DNA of 25,245 bases from a virus. The DNA lies in the IMG/VR virus record IMGVR_UViG_3300017987_001920, positions 1 to 25,245 of that record; one strand, written 5' to 3'. Of the stretch, positions 12,275 to 22,192 are shown piece after piece. The first letter of the stretch is position 1. Every line of letters begins with the position of its first letter. Below the pieces are notes generated by a model. The model was not told where the DNA came from, did no database searches, and was given only the letters and a program-made list of their open reading frames with translations. A program made the translations under genes and the position numbers.

Positions 12275-14053
12275 ATGGCGGATAAAATACAAGAGAACGG
12301 TACGTTACTCGAAAAACTAAAACGAGCTCGTACCGGTTATCAAACAGCGAAGGTGAATTTTAATAATCAATATTCACAACTCTCTGTTTATTTTTATCAG
12401 ATTCAATCTGATTATCAGGTCTATACACCACAGATAATTCAGGGGCAGTTTGAAAACGACGGAAACATTAATGATAACGCCGGCGCACGTAGCGCGAAAC
12501 TTATGGCGTCCGCGTTAATGGGAATGACCTGGAAAAATGAAAAAGGAACTTTTAGGATTATTCCTTCAAAAATGCTTCCGGATAATAAAGGGGTGAAAGT
12601 ATATTTTGATTGGCTGACAACAGGACTTGCTACATATATGGAACGGCCGAAATCACGACTTACCGCTTCATTGTTTAAAACGATTCTTGAAATGGTTGTG
12701 TATGGTACTTCCGGAATGGTCGCACAAAAAGGAGACTATTCCAGTCCTCTCAGTTATTTCAATAAATCGATTCTTTCCTTTTATATCGGATATGATAAAA
12801 ATGGAGAGATCCGGGAGCTGTTTATCGATTACAATTTTTCTGCGGAAGAACTTTGGGATCGATATGGAGCGGCCGCCGGGGCTCAGGTAAAACAGGCTGT
12901 TCAAAATAACGATCATACAAAACGCTTTGTTGTATGTGAAGCTATTCGTCCGCGGTCCCCGGAACAGACACGTAATAAAAAAGGGAAGATGGGAATGCCT
13001 TATTCGGCGGATCTTTTTATGCCGAACGAAAACAAGTATCTTGAATCTGGGGGATATGAGTCTTTACCACTCAAGGTTCTTTTCTATGATAAACTGGAAT
13101 ATGAATCTTATGGTCGTGGCCCAGGTATGGACGCACTGCCAACGGTTGTCCAGAAAAATATAGCGAATGAGATCTTGGCGCTTGGCGGAGAGTTAACAGC
13201 TCAACCCGCACTTGGTATGTTTGATAATGGGTCTCTCGCCGGTTTGGCTGTAGATCTTTCTGGTGGTGCATTGAATGTGTTCAATGTATCCGGGACCATA
13301 CCAACAGAGAAACCTATCTTTCCATTATTTGAGGTAGGAGATCTTCGCGTGATGTATGAATGGGCTAAACAACTTGATGAAAATATCGCGGGTTATTTTC
13401 TTTTGGATAAACTATATGATCTTCAGACAAAACAGCGGATGACTTTAGGAGAAGCTATCATGCGTGAACAGATAAGATCTGACGCGCTTTCTCCTATATT
13501 TACACAGATCATGTCTTTTCTGGAAGAGATAATTACTCGTTCCGTAGATATTTTATATGGAATGGGGTTAGCGGGAGTCGCGGATCCAAATGATAAAAAC
13601 AATCCGCAAGTTAAAGAACTTCTCAAAAACGGGATACAGCCAGTACAGATTCCGGCAGAGGTTTTAAAAGCGCAGATGAGCGGAATGGATTGGTATGATA
13701 TTGAGTTTATTTCTCCGGCCGCCAGGATAATGAATAACGAAGAACTTGCAAGTACCTTGAAGTTTATTTCTGTTATGGGAGAAGCCGGAGCAATAAGCCC
13801 GGAATTTATCGATGTTATTGATCCTGATGGAACCGCTGAGAAATTGAAAAGACTAACAGCTACGGATTCAATCGTAACACGAACACCGGAAGAACGAAAA
13901 ATGATCCGTAAGAATAGAGCCGCGGCACAGATGGAAATGGCTAAGATTGAGGCTAATGCAAAAGTAGCGGCCGCCAATCAAGCTAATGCGCAAGCGGCCG
14001 CCGCGCAGAGCGGAGCTGTTCGTAATATGGCAGAGGTAGGAGCCGGACAATAA
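12275..14053 (+). CDS. Portal (head-tail connector) protein, T7 gp8-like
   Basis: 592 residues, the usual size for T7-type portals (about 535-600). Early residues have DNAGARSAKLMASALMGMTW, typical for this family; then TGLATYMERPKSRLTASLFK, FYIGYDKNGEIRELFIDYNF, YGRGPGMDALPTVVQKN and the long helix AKQLDENIAGYFLLDKLYDL with MTLGEAIMREQIRSDAL follow in family order. The C-terminus is an Ala/Gln/Asn-rich helix (AKIEANAKVAAANQANAQAA). Twelve copies form the ring through which DNA enters and to which the tail tubular protein attaches. Start has AAGGTGGTGA. Confidence 0.95.
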   Translation: MADKIQENGTLLEKLKRARTGYQTAKVNFNNQYSQLSVYFYQIQSDYQVYTPQIIQGQFENDGNINDNAGARSAKLMASALMGMTWKNEKGTFRIIPSKMLPDNKGVKVYFDWLTTGLATYMERPKSRLTASLFKTILEMVVYGTSGMVAQKGDYSSPLSYFNKSILSFYIGYDKNGEIRELFIDYNFSAEELWDRYGAAAGAQVKQAVQNNDHTKRFVVCEAIRPRSPEQTRNKKGKMGMPYSADLFMPNENKYLESGGYESLPLKVLFYDKLEYESYGRGPGMDALPTVVQKNIANEILALGGELTAQPALGMFDNGSLAGLAVDLSGGALNVFNVSGTIPTEKPIFPLFEVGDLRVMYEWAKQLDENIAGYFLLDKLYDLQTKQRMTLGEAIMREQIRSDALSPIFTQIMSFLEEIITRSVDILYGMGLAGVADPNDKNNPQVKELLKNGIQPVQIPAEVLKAQMSGMDWYDIEFISPAARIMNNEELASTLKFISVMGEAGAISPEFIDVIDPDGTAEKLKRLTATDSIVTRTPEERKMIRKNRAAAQMEMAKIEANAKVAAANQANAQAAAAQSGAVRNMAEVGAGQ

Positions 14054-14066
14054 AGGAGGCACCAAC

Positions 14067-14399
14067 ATGGCAGAGGATAAAAAAGACAAACAACCTTTTA
14101 GCAGAGCGAGTGTAGCTCAGAAAAGAAAAGAAGCTCTGGAAGAATATGAAAAAAAGGTTGACGAAATGCGTAAGACGCTTGAGTCTGTGGCTTCAACACC
14201 TGAAGGGGAAAAGTTTTTTAGGTATCTTTTTCTTCTATGCGGAGGTGACACAGATTCCGTTCGACGTACAAAAGAAAATCGGATTGATACGGAAGAAACA
14301 CTTTTGGTATTAGGTGCTAAAAGTGTGTATGAGAGGATACGCTTTGGATTATCTTCTGATACGATAGCGAAGATTGAAAGACATAATTGGGAACAATAA
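14067..14399 (+). CDS. Bbp19-like small phage structural protein
   Basis: 110 residues. N-terminal half is a charged helix (KRKEALEEYEKKVDEMRKTL). The segment LESVASTPEGEKFFRYLFLL followed by CGG and GAKSVYERIRFGL matches the pattern of the Bbp19-like domain found next to portal or scaffold genes in podoviruses (the phrase TPEG-x-x-F-x-x-x-L is the core). Role in the virion is not established. Ribosome binding site AAAGGAGG; it ends inside the leader of the scaffold gene. Confidence 0.65.
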   Translation: MAEDKKDKQPFSRASVAQKRKEALEEYEKKVDEMRKTLESVASTPEGEKFFRYLFLLCGGDTDSVRRTKENRIDTEETLLVLGAKSVYERIRFGLSSDTIAKIERHNWEQ

Positions 14400-14416
14400 T
14401 AAAAGGAGGAACCAAC

Positions 14417-15358
14417 ATGACAGGACCCGGAGCAGGATCTACAGGCGGAGCAGGATCTACAGGCGGCGCACCTATAGGTGCCGCGCCAACAGGTGCAACA
14501 GGCGCAACAGGAAAAATAGACCCTCGTTTACAGACAGGAGGAACAGGACCGTCAGGTCCAAAGAATAAAGATTTTATTATTCCGGATCGCTATAAGAATG
14601 AGCCCTGGGCTAAAGAGGTCAAAGATTTTAATGACCTATGGCACCGTATGGCGAGCGCTCAGAAACTTATAGGAAAGGATAAGATCCCTCTTCCCGGTGA
14701 GAACGCTACACAAGAAGAGCTTGACTCTTTTTATTCTAAACTTGGGCGTCCTGAAACTGCGGACGGATATGAGTTTAAAAGTTCTGAGAACACCAAAGAC
14801 ATTCCTCGTAATAAAGAAATGGACAGCAAGATGAAAAACATCTTGTTCAAATACGGCCTCCCTAAAAAAGCCGCTGAAGGAATAGTCTCAGAATACGAAG
14901 AGGTTGTTTATGATCTAACCAGACCCGCGGTTGAGGCAAGTGCGAAACAGAATGTTGATTTTCAAAAACTCGCGGATGAAGTTTTAGGTGAGGACAAAGC
15001 GGCCGCGATGAATGCTTTTATGAGTGTAATGCGAGAAGCTCTGGGTGAAAAAGCCTATTTGGCTGATAAGATAAAAGGAATGTCAAACGATGAGTTGCTT
15101 CCTCTTATTGTTTTTGGGAAACATATTTATGATACCTATTCTGGAGAAAGTAGGGTCATAAATAGGCCCGGGCCTAAAGGCGATTTGACCGGAGATTTAA
15201 GGTCTGATTTTCAGACGTTATCTCAGCAAAAGCGCATGATAAAAGCTGATAAGAATATGCCTGAGCATATTAAAAAGATGAAACTTTCTAATATCAATAC
15301 ACAAATGATGAAAATAGGAAATCAAGCAGACGAAAAAGGAATTAACCTATTTTCGTAA
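14417..15358 (+). CDS. Scaffolding protein with collagen-like N-terminus
   Basis: 313 residues from the ATG at 14417, which has AAAAGGAGGAACCAAC upstream; a longer frame would start within the preceding gene. The first 45 residues are Gly/Thr/Ala repeats (GAGSTGGAGSTGG, then GATGATGK). Later parts are charged and helical (WAKEVKDFNDLWHRMASAQK, VNLGRPETADGYEF-like region, ADEVLGEDKAAAMNAFMSVM), with IYDTYSGESRV and a basic C-terminus (MPEHIKKMKLSNINTQMMKI). The ELDSFYSKLGRPETADGYEF region is widespread in phage scaffolds. It guides capsid shell assembly and is expelled. Placed between portal and capsid, as in T7 gp9. Confidence 0.88.
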   Translation: MTGPGAGSTGGAGSTGGAPIGAAPTGATGATGKIDPRLQTGGTGPSGPKNKDFIIPDRYKNEPWAKEVKDFNDLWHRMASAQKLIGKDKIPLPGENATQEELDSFYSKLGRPETADGYEFKSSENTKDIPRNKEMDSKMKNILFKYGLPKKAAEGIVSEYEEVVYDLTRPAVEASAKQNVDFQKLADEVLGEDKAAAMNAFMSVMREALGEKAYLADKIKGMSNDELLPLIVFGKHIYDTYSGESRVINRPGPKGDLTGDLRSDFQTLSQQKRMIKADKNMPEHIKKMKLSNINTQMMKIGNQADEKGINLFS

Positions 15359-15363
15359 AATAT

Positions 15364-15392
15364 TTGACATTAGAAAAAATATAAGGTATAGT
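15364..15392 (+). promoter_or_regulatory. Capsid gene promoter with TATAGT -10 box
   Basis: TTGACA (15364-15369), 17-bp spacer, TATAGT (15387-15392), right after the scaffold stop. A start near 15399 gives a leader of about 106 nt before the capsid ATG. It would give extra transcripts for the most abundant virion protein. Confidence 0.88.
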
Positions 15393-15398
15393 TGAGGT

Positions 15399-15504
15399 AA
15401 ATTATAACGTCCGTAACAGAGCGGGTATCGGCGTCGCCGTCCGACTTAAACGGGTATCGTTAATAGAGTAAATTTATTGACTAACCCTAATAAGGAGGAA
15501 TATC
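15399..15504 (+). promoter_or_regulatory. Structured leader of the capsid gene
   Basis: The leader holds TAACG near 15404 that can pair with CGTTA near 15460, CCGT with ACGG, and an inner CGGCG/CGCCG hairpin around 15429-15440; the sequence CGGGTATCG appears twice. It may stabilise the message or control translation. Ends in AAGGAGG for the capsid gene. Confidence 0.45.
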
Positions 15505-16461
15505 ATGGCGAGAAACGATTATGCGGGCGTGGAAACAGTCCTTAAAGATGATTACCTCGGTAATCTGTTGAAAATTCCACAGCAAGAAGAGACACGGCTT
15601 TTCGGCGGCTTCTATCCAGAAGTTACGGTCGAAGGCAAACAGCTCTATATTGACGGGATCGCTCCTGTTGATTATAGGGTGGACAATTCCTATAATGCCA
15701 ATTCCCAGGGTGTTTCGGCTAACTACTTCCGTAGAAAGCTCGACACCGACAGGATGATTATAGAGGTTGATTACGACGAACACTGGTTCCGTAAGACGAC
15801 TTCTTCCAATCCATCCGCTCTTATCACAGAGGAAATGATGAAAGCGTCTTATCGTTTTCTTGATAAGGTAGGTATAAACGCCGCGGTTGCGACGGTATAC
15901 TACGGGGAAAAAGGCGATACAGCTCTGTCTTTCGCGAATGATGGTGGTCTTACCCTGGACGCAACGGGTGGTATCACGATCGATCTTCTGAGAAAGATAA
16001 ACCACAGGTTCACCGGTACGGAAGTTGTATCTCCAAACGGGATGAACAATGTGAAGTTTGTCATCACGGAAGATGAGCAGTATGACATGGGCGGTATTAC
16101 ACAGTTGACATCGTGGCAATTCCAGTCTGTGTATCCTTCAAACGCGATGGCTATGCCTAATGAGTCTGGTTTCGGTAGACAGCTTGGTATGATGAACGTG
16201 ACGTTCGGAGCCCAGGCCGCAACCGGAAAGATGTTGAATGAGGCTTCCGGAACGAGAGACTGTCTCGCTATGGCGAACAGTGCGCTTGTTTATGGTATGG
16301 CAAGCGATGGCGTACAGTTTGAGATCATACCGCTTAAAGAGACTAAGATCTCTACCGTAAGGTTGAGACTTACTCTGACCGCGGGTGCTGTGAGAACGAA
16401 CGGTAACAATGTTATCAAGTTCCAGACCACAGTGAAAGATCCATCTGTATTTTATGCTTAA
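15505..16461 (+). CDS. Major capsid protein
   Basis: 318 residues with its own promoter, AAGGAGG ribosome binding site and terminator, as expected for the most abundant protein. The sequence has an N-terminal region (ETVLKDDYLGNLLKIPQQEE), a beta segment EVTVEGKQLYIDGIAPVDYR, a long helix EEMMKASYRFLDKVGINAAV, NPSALI, GMNNVKFVITEDEQYDMG, and FQSVYPSNAMAMPNESGFGR; the order fits HK97-fold capsid proteins of podoviruses, an assignment based also on position after scaffold. Proline codons favour CCA, read by the tRNA-Pro of this phage. No cleavage signal is seen. Confidence 0.88.
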   Translation: MARNDYAGVETVLKDDYLGNLLKIPQQEETRLFGGFYPEVTVEGKQLYIDGIAPVDYRVDNSYNANSQGVSANYFRRKLDTDRMIIEVDYDEHWFRKTTSSNPSALITEEMMKASYRFLDKVGINAAVATVYYGEKGDTALSFANDGGLTLDATGGITIDLLRKINHRFTGTEVVSPNGMNNVKFVITEDEQYDMGGITQLTSWQFQSVYPSNAMAMPNESGFGRQLGMMNVTFGAQAATGKMLNEASGTRDCLAMANSALVYGMASDGVQFEIIPLKETKISTVRLRLTLTAGAVRTNGNNVIKFQTTVKDPSVFYA

Positions 16462-16469
16462 TAGATAAC

Positions 16470-16494
16470 AGGCGGGAGCGTGTCGCTTCCGCCT
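16470..16494 (+). terminator. Terminator hairpin after the capsid gene
   Basis: GGCGGGAGCG pairs with CGCTTCCGCC (10 bp, one G-U), loop TGT, with an outer A-T pair; the downstream side is AT rich (TTAGTTATTTATAT) but lacks a pure T run. Likely a partial terminator that keeps capsid message abundant. Confidence 0.72.
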
Positions 16495-16514
16495 TAGTTA
16501 TTTATATAAAATAA

Positions 16515-17501
<987 letters not shown>

Positions 17502-17533
17502 AAGTTCAACCTTAACAATAGGAGGAAAATAAA

Positions 17534-18043
17534 ATGGCTGTAGTCGATTTAACAACGTATAAGACGACCGACAACACTCCGATTGACGCTGTAGTTGTAG
17601 CTGGCGCTGATTGTCTTGAAGTGATCGCGAAAGCGAACATAACAAGCGGAGACAGTGCGACGTCGATTTACCGGATCGCCGAGATACCTTCTAACTATGT
17701 TCCGGTTGGCGGAGAAATTACTTGTGACGCGCTCACAGGTTTGGACGACGTTGACCTGGGTCTCTATGAGACTGAGGAACATGGCGGAGGAGTTCTTGAT
17801 GTTGACGCGCTTGTTGATGGTGGAGATCTTACCAGTGCTCTTGCACCTGGTAGCGGGCTCAGCCCGATTTCCGCTGTCACTATCGCCAATCAGGACGCGG
17901 CTCTTCATTCACTTGTAAGTGATGTTTGCAGTGAAAGACAGAGCTACGTGCTTGCTTTGACGATAAACAAGGACGCGGCCGCGACAGGTGTTGTGTGCGT
18001 AAAACTTCGCCTTGTCCGTAGAGAACTGAAAGCGGCGTCTTAA
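17534..18043 (+). CDS. Probable virion-associated protein, 169 residues
   Basis: A beta-rich protein: VVDLTTYKTTDNTPIDAVVV, IYRIAEIPSNYVPVGGEITC and GVVCVKLRLVRRELKA alternate hydrophobic and polar residues; the middle has an acidic part (GLDDVDLGLYETEEHGGGVL). Two possible Cys pairs. Not a family I can name; proteins of this size and location (after capsid and fibre, before tail tubular genes) are often decoration or head-completion proteins, so that role is inferred. Strong AGGAGG ribosome binding site; followed by a hairpin. Confidence 0.7.
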   Translation: MAVVDLTTYKTTDNTPIDAVVVAGADCLEVIAKANITSGDSATSIYRIAEIPSNYVPVGGEITCDALTGLDDVDLGLYETEEHGGGVLDVDALVDGGDLTSALAPGSGLSPISAVTIANQDAALHSLVSDVCSERQSYVLALTINKDAAATGVVCVKLRLVRRELKAAS

Positions 18044-18079
18044 TAAGTTCCAAAGGGAGAATGTCTGATGTCATGTTGG

Positions 18080-18105
18080 GCGGAGGAGCCGAAAGGCTCT
18101 TCCGC
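18080..18105 (+). terminator. Strong GC hairpin between virion and tail genes
   Basis: GCGGAGGAGCC pairs with GGCTCTTCCGC (11 bp, one G-U pair) around a GAAA tetraloop, followed by TTCTCCCC and an A run. It looks like a transcript-stabilising or weakly terminating hairpin; the downstream T run is poor. Confidence 0.6.
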
Positions 18106-18128
18106 TTCTCCCCAAAAAAGGAGAAGGT

Positions 18129-18779
18129 ATGAGTGTAGCCAATGCAAAAACTGACATCGTTAATTTAGCCTTTGATATTATTAAGACAGAAAACATTAAC
18201 GATGTAGAAGTACCCGGGGATGATAAAGCGGCGGTAGTTGCTGATAGATGGTATGACGATCTGCGGCAGACAGCTTTAGAGGGATTTCCCTGGGTTTTTG
18301 CGTCTACAAGAAAAGCTATTCCCCTTAATGCTACCGCGCCTGATTTCGGTTTTGATGACGCATATGTGCTTCCCGCAGATTATATTTCTTTAAGTTTTAT
18401 TAAGTATTGGGACTATCCTCTTTCAAAATGGAACTATATGATAGAGAATGGAAACCTTTATATTGATAACGGAGGTGCAGAGTCTTTAGATATTGGATAT
18501 GTTTTCGATCAGACTGAAGTGACAAAATTCAGTCCATCTTTTAAAATCTATTTCGCTTATTGTATAGCGGAAAAAATTGTTTTTAAACTTACCGGTAATG
18601 TCGCCTTGCAAAAGCGAGTGCAGGATGGAAAAAAAGTAGCACAGGTAGAAGCTAAAGCAAATAACGGGAAGGTTAACCCCCCGGTAGCGTATAGACAGAG
18701 CAAATTGCTTCAGGGACGGAGGCTCTACGGAGGATCCCGGACAACCGGTTTATACACGGGGCAAAATGGCAGGACTTAA
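18129..18779 (+). CDS. Tail tubular protein A (T7 gp11-like)
   Basis: 216 residues, near the typical length of gatekeeper proteins (about 195-220). The N-terminal helices NAKTDIVNLAFDIIKTENIN and DDKAAVVADRWYDDLRQTAL, then EGFPWVFASTRKAIPL and FDDAYVLPADYISLSFI are characteristic of tail tubular A: in T7 it forms a dodecameric ring between portal and nozzle. FAYCIAEKIVFKLTGN followed by a basic C-terminus also fits. The start has AAGGAGAAGGT; the gene overlaps the next by 14 nt. Confidence 0.92.
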   Translation: MSVANAKTDIVNLAFDIIKTENINDVEVPGDDKAAVVADRWYDDLRQTALEGFPWVFASTRKAIPLNATAPDFGFDDAYVLPADYISLSFIKYWDYPLSKWNYMIENGNLYIDNGGAESLDIGYVFDQTEVTKFSPSFKIYFAYCIAEKIVFKLTGNVALQKRVQDGKKVAQVEAKANNGKVNPPVAYRQSKLLQGRRLYGGSRTTGLYTGQNGRT

Positions 18780-21762
18780 TCTTCCTATATATGATTTTCG
18801 TAATGGGATCTTGACGCCTAAATTAATGGGGCGTCCAAATTTGGATCTCTATAAAAGCGGTGTTTTGACCGGTGATAATTTTTTAACTCAGTTACACGGA
18901 CCTACCGAATATCGTCCAGGATTTTTATATTCCCGAACTACTCGAAGAAACAACGTAGCTCATTTTATTCCTTTTACTTTTTCAGACGATCAAGCATATA
19001 TACTTTCTTTTACAGAAGGGTACATGCGTATTTTTACTAACGGTGGTGTAGTTACCGAAGACGCGTTGGATATTAGCGGTATAACTCAAGCATATCCGGG
19101 AGTCTTAACAGTAGTAGGACATTCTTATGTAAATGGGGATGAGGTTTATATTGACGGCTGTGTTGGTATGGATGAACTTAATGGTCGTTTTTTTCTTGTG
19201 GCCAGTTCTCCGGATCCGGGAGTTTCTGAACGTAATTGGACTTTTTCCAATGGAGCAAACTATACCTATAATGCCGCATTGATAGAGGTAACTGGTGGTG
19301 TCGCAAAACTGGTGAACGTACCTCCATATTCCACTGCCGATCCTACGATAGAAACTAAAACTGGTTTCGCTTTTATTGCACCTTTAGATGAGTTTGTGGA
19401 GACCTCTACAAAACCGGCCAATACTGAAATTACTTATATTCTTTCGACAGATAATGGATTGAACTATCAATATTGGGATGGCGCTTCATGGGTAGCCAGT
19501 GACGGCACGTATGCACAGAGTAATACTGCGGCAACGATCCATGCAAATATAGCGTCTTTTTCTGGAAGTGGTACTTTGAAGGTCAAGGCTTTTTTACATA
19601 CTTCAGATAGCGCGGTTACTCCGCAGTTGAATAACATTAAGGTGTCTTTTACAGCACCCGCTTCAAACACTTTTACATTGACAGATCAGGACGGAAATCC
19701 TATTGACACCTCAGCCTTTGACGCATATGTGGGAAGTGGTACAGTTGCACGGGTATATGAGATAGAGTCGCCATATGAAGAAGCAGATCTTAAACAGTTA
19801 AAGTTCGCTCAGAAAGCGGACGTTATGTATATAGATCACCCATCTTATGCGCCTCGAAAATTAATTCGATATGGGGACGGAACATGGACGCTTGGTACAT
19901 ATGAACGTACCGCGGATCCTTTTGACCAGGGGACAATAACTAATATATCTAATGCCAGTCCAGGACAGGTGACAACCAGTAACGAGCATAATTTGATAAC
20001 AGGAGATTCTGTATTGTTGGAAGATATTACCGGAATGACGGAATTGAATCACATTCTTTTTACTGTCACTAAAATCGATGATTATAATTTTACTATTGGT
20101 GTGGATACGACAAGTTACTCTCCCTACGTATCTGGAGGGGTATCTTTGCTTGATGGAAATGCTCCGGCCGCTGTAGGGTTTTATGGCGGGCGTCTTTTTC
20201 ATGGTGGTAGTTTAAATGATCCAGATTATATTTTTGGGTCTATGTCTCCGGATCTAACGGATGGATCTACTCGATATGATAATTTTACGGTAGGGAGTAG
20301 TGATGACAATGCGGTTTGGTATCCTTTAACTTCTGCGTCCACTTCTTCTGTTGATAGGGTAAGATTTTTTGCAGGGACCCGTCAGTTCTTGGCGGTAGGG
20401 ACTTATGCCGGTATGTTGAAAGTTAACGGAGGATCTGATTCTGTTCCTATCTCTGGGACAGCTATTGAATCTTTTCCTGTTGATAGTTTTGGTGTAGCGG
20501 ATATGATGCCTGTAAATTTTGGTACCGATATTTTATATGTTCAACGTGGTGGTGAAGTAGTTTTCAGTTTTAAATATAATATTATCAATGATGGTTTTAA
20601 ATCGAAAGACGAAACCATACAATCAGATGAAGTCGCTGAAAATGGAATTATTCAAATCGCGTATCAGCAGGGAAATCCGAATCAGATTTGGGGAGTTACA
20701 AATGCCGGACGATTATTAACTTTTGTGTATAATGCTGATGAAGGAATCTCTGCCTGGAATCGACAGATCATCGCCGCGGAAGGAACTGTTTTAACTGTAG
20801 CCGGTCAACCGCAAGAGGATAATAAAGATAGGGTATGGATTGCAGTTGAACGTGAAGTTGATGGGGTTACACGTCGATACGTTGAGTACCTGGCAAAAAA
20901 TCCTCGAATACCAGAACGAACAGATATTTATTCCGGGGACTCAGCTGACGATAAAAGTGCGGATGATTTGAAATATAGAAACCTTATGTTTTATGCTCAG
21001 AAACGTCAAGTACATTTAGACAGTGCTCTTGAATTAGATACTACTGTAGAAGATATAGATGTCACTCCGGCCGCTGTGACTGGTACTGATATTGATTTTG
21101 GATCCAGTGCGTCTATATTCAGCTCTTCAGATATAGGACGTAGGATTGTTGTGAAACATCTTACTGGTACTGAACAGGGAATCGCCGAGATAACTGAGTA
21201 TGTCTCTGAGACATTAGTTAGATGTAAAATTTTACAGGATTTTGAAAGCACTGATACAATCGCAAGAGGTACTTGGTATTTTACTCAGGACACCATTTCG
21301 GGTCTTGGACATTTAGAAGGAGAGACAGTTTCGATAATAGCTGATGGAGGTATCCATCCAGACTGTGTTGTAGAGGACGGAGGGATTACATTAGACTATC
21401 AGGTAACTTATGCAATTGTGGGTCTTTTTTATTACGGTCGAGTTCAGACCATGCCTTTAGAGCTTTTATTGTCCACTGGTATAACACCTGGAAAACTGAA
21501 ATCAGTGACAAAAATTAATTTAATGTTCCGGAAAAGTATGGGCGTTTCTTATGGGACAGATCCGTATAATATGCAACGCATTGCTTTTAGAAGAGGCGAT
21601 CAATATACTGATAGACCTCCTCTTCTTTATACTGGAGTTCGTGAACAAAGTGGTTTTGATTTGTACGCTGAATGGCGTACTATGTGGGTTATTCAGACCG
21701 TTCCGTATCCATGTACTTTGGTCTCTTTGATAATGGATATGGACGTTAGTGAGGAGACATAA
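18766..21762 (+). CDS. Tail tubular protein B / nozzle (T7 gp12-like)
   Basis: 998 residues, longer than T7 gp12 (about 794). The start PIYDFRNGILTPKLMGRPNL and LHGPTEYRPGFLYSRTTRRN (recruits the first ring) and FIPFTFSDDQAYILSFTEGY are hallmark motifs of the nozzle family. The middle holds inserted repeats and beta domains (including AYPGVLTVVGHSYVNGDEVY and the Ig-like region around 220-300), which may explain the extra length; YVEYLAKNPRIPERTDIYSG-like and TMPLELLLSTG lie in the C-terminal part. It forms the hexameric nozzle below gp11. Overlaps gp11 by 14 nt, stop 1 nt before the next ATG. Confidence 0.93.
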   Translation: MAGLNLPIYDFRNGILTPKLMGRPNLDLYKSGVLTGDNFLTQLHGPTEYRPGFLYSRTTRRNNVAHFIPFTFSDDQAYILSFTEGYMRIFTNGGVVTEDALDISGITQAYPGVLTVVGHSYVNGDEVYIDGCVGMDELNGRFFLVASSPDPGVSERNWTFSNGANYTYNAALIEVTGGVAKLVNVPPYSTADPTIETKTGFAFIAPLDEFVETSTKPANTEITYILSTDNGLNYQYWDGASWVASDGTYAQSNTAATIHANIASFSGSGTLKVKAFLHTSDSAVTPQLNNIKVSFTAPASNTFTLTDQDGNPIDTSAFDAYVGSGTVARVYEIESPYEEADLKQLKFAQKADVMYIDHPSYAPRKLIRYGDGTWTLGTYERTADPFDQGTITNISNASPGQVTTSNEHNLITGDSVLLEDITGMTELNHILFTVTKIDDYNFTIGVDTTSYSPYVSGGVSLLDGNAPAAVGFYGGRLFHGGSLNDPDYIFGSMSPDLTDGSTRYDNFTVGSSDDNAVWYPLTSASTSSVDRVRFFAGTRQFLAVGTYAGMLKVNGGSDSVPISGTAIESFPVDSFGVADMMPVNFGTDILYVQRGGEVVFSFKYNIINDGFKSKDETIQSDEVAENGIIQIAYQQGNPNQIWGVTNAGRLLTFVYNADEGISAWNRQIIAAEGTVLTVAGQPQEDNKDRVWIAVEREVDGVTRRYVEYLAKNPRIPERTDIYSGDSADDKSADDLKYRNLMFYAQKRQVHLDSALELDTTVEDIDVTPAAVTGTDIDFGSSASIFSSSDIGRRIVVKHLTGTEQGIAEITEYVSETLVRCKILQDFESTDTIARGTWYFTQDTISGLGHLEGETVSIIADGGIHPDCVVEDGGITLDYQVTYAIVGLFYYGRVQTMPLELLLSTGITPGKLKSVTKINLMFRKSMGVSYGTDPYNMQRIAFRRGDQYTDRPPLLYTGVREQSGFDLYAEWRTMWVIQTVPYPCTLVSLIMDMDVSEET

Positions 21763-21763
21763 T

Positions 21764-22183
21764 ATGAGTTTATTATTAGCAGGGGCGGCGATAAGTGCGG
21801 TTGGCCAGATCTATTCGGGGATTACATCTGCGACGGCGGCCAATCGGCGAGCGTCAGATTTGCGACTCGAAGGAGATATTTATGCGGCTGAATCTTTAAG
21901 GACCGCTAATATTATTGAAGAAGAGGGTCAAAAATTTGCGGCGTCTCAGTCTCTTCAATATATAGGAGCGGGAGTACAATTAGGAGGATCAGCACTTATA
22001 ACAATACATCAGACGAAAAAATACGCAGAAGCGGAAGCAAACGCTGTTCGAGCGCAAGGAAAAGCTAAACAAGATCTGGCGTATGAGTCCGCTGATGTTA
22101 CCGAAAATGAAGGACGAGCGTCTCTTATAAGCGGGATTATTGGGGGAACAACTTCTTTTTTAAACGTATTGGGTGAGAAATAA
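21764..22183 (+). CDS. Internal virion protein, T7 gp14-like position
   Basis: 139 residues from the ATG at 21764, which has GAGGAG upstream; it begins 1 nt after the stop of the nozzle gene. N-terminal hydrophobic stretch (LLLAGAAISAVGQIYSGITS) and later helices (YIGAGVQLGGSALITIHQTK, then AEAEANAVRAQGKAKQ) with a hydrophobic end (SLISGIIGGTTSFLNVL). The pattern of a hydrophobic N-terminus, charged helices and an Ala/Gln-rich middle is typical of small ejection proteins that form a channel across the host envelope in T7-like phages. Identity by position and composition. Confidence 0.75.
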   Translation: MSLLLAGAAISAVGQIYSGITSATAANRRASDLRLEGDIYAAESLRTANIIEEEGQKFAASQSLQYIGAGVQLGGSALITIHQTKKYAEAEANAVRAQGKAKQDLAYESADVTENEGRASLISGIIGGTTSFLNVLGEK

Positions 22184-22192
22184 AGGGGTAAA

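Noticed and set aside
18061-18132. 23-codon frame ending in ATGA at the tail tubular A start
   Set aside because: GGGAG is too close to the ATG, and the frame mostly covers a GC hairpin.
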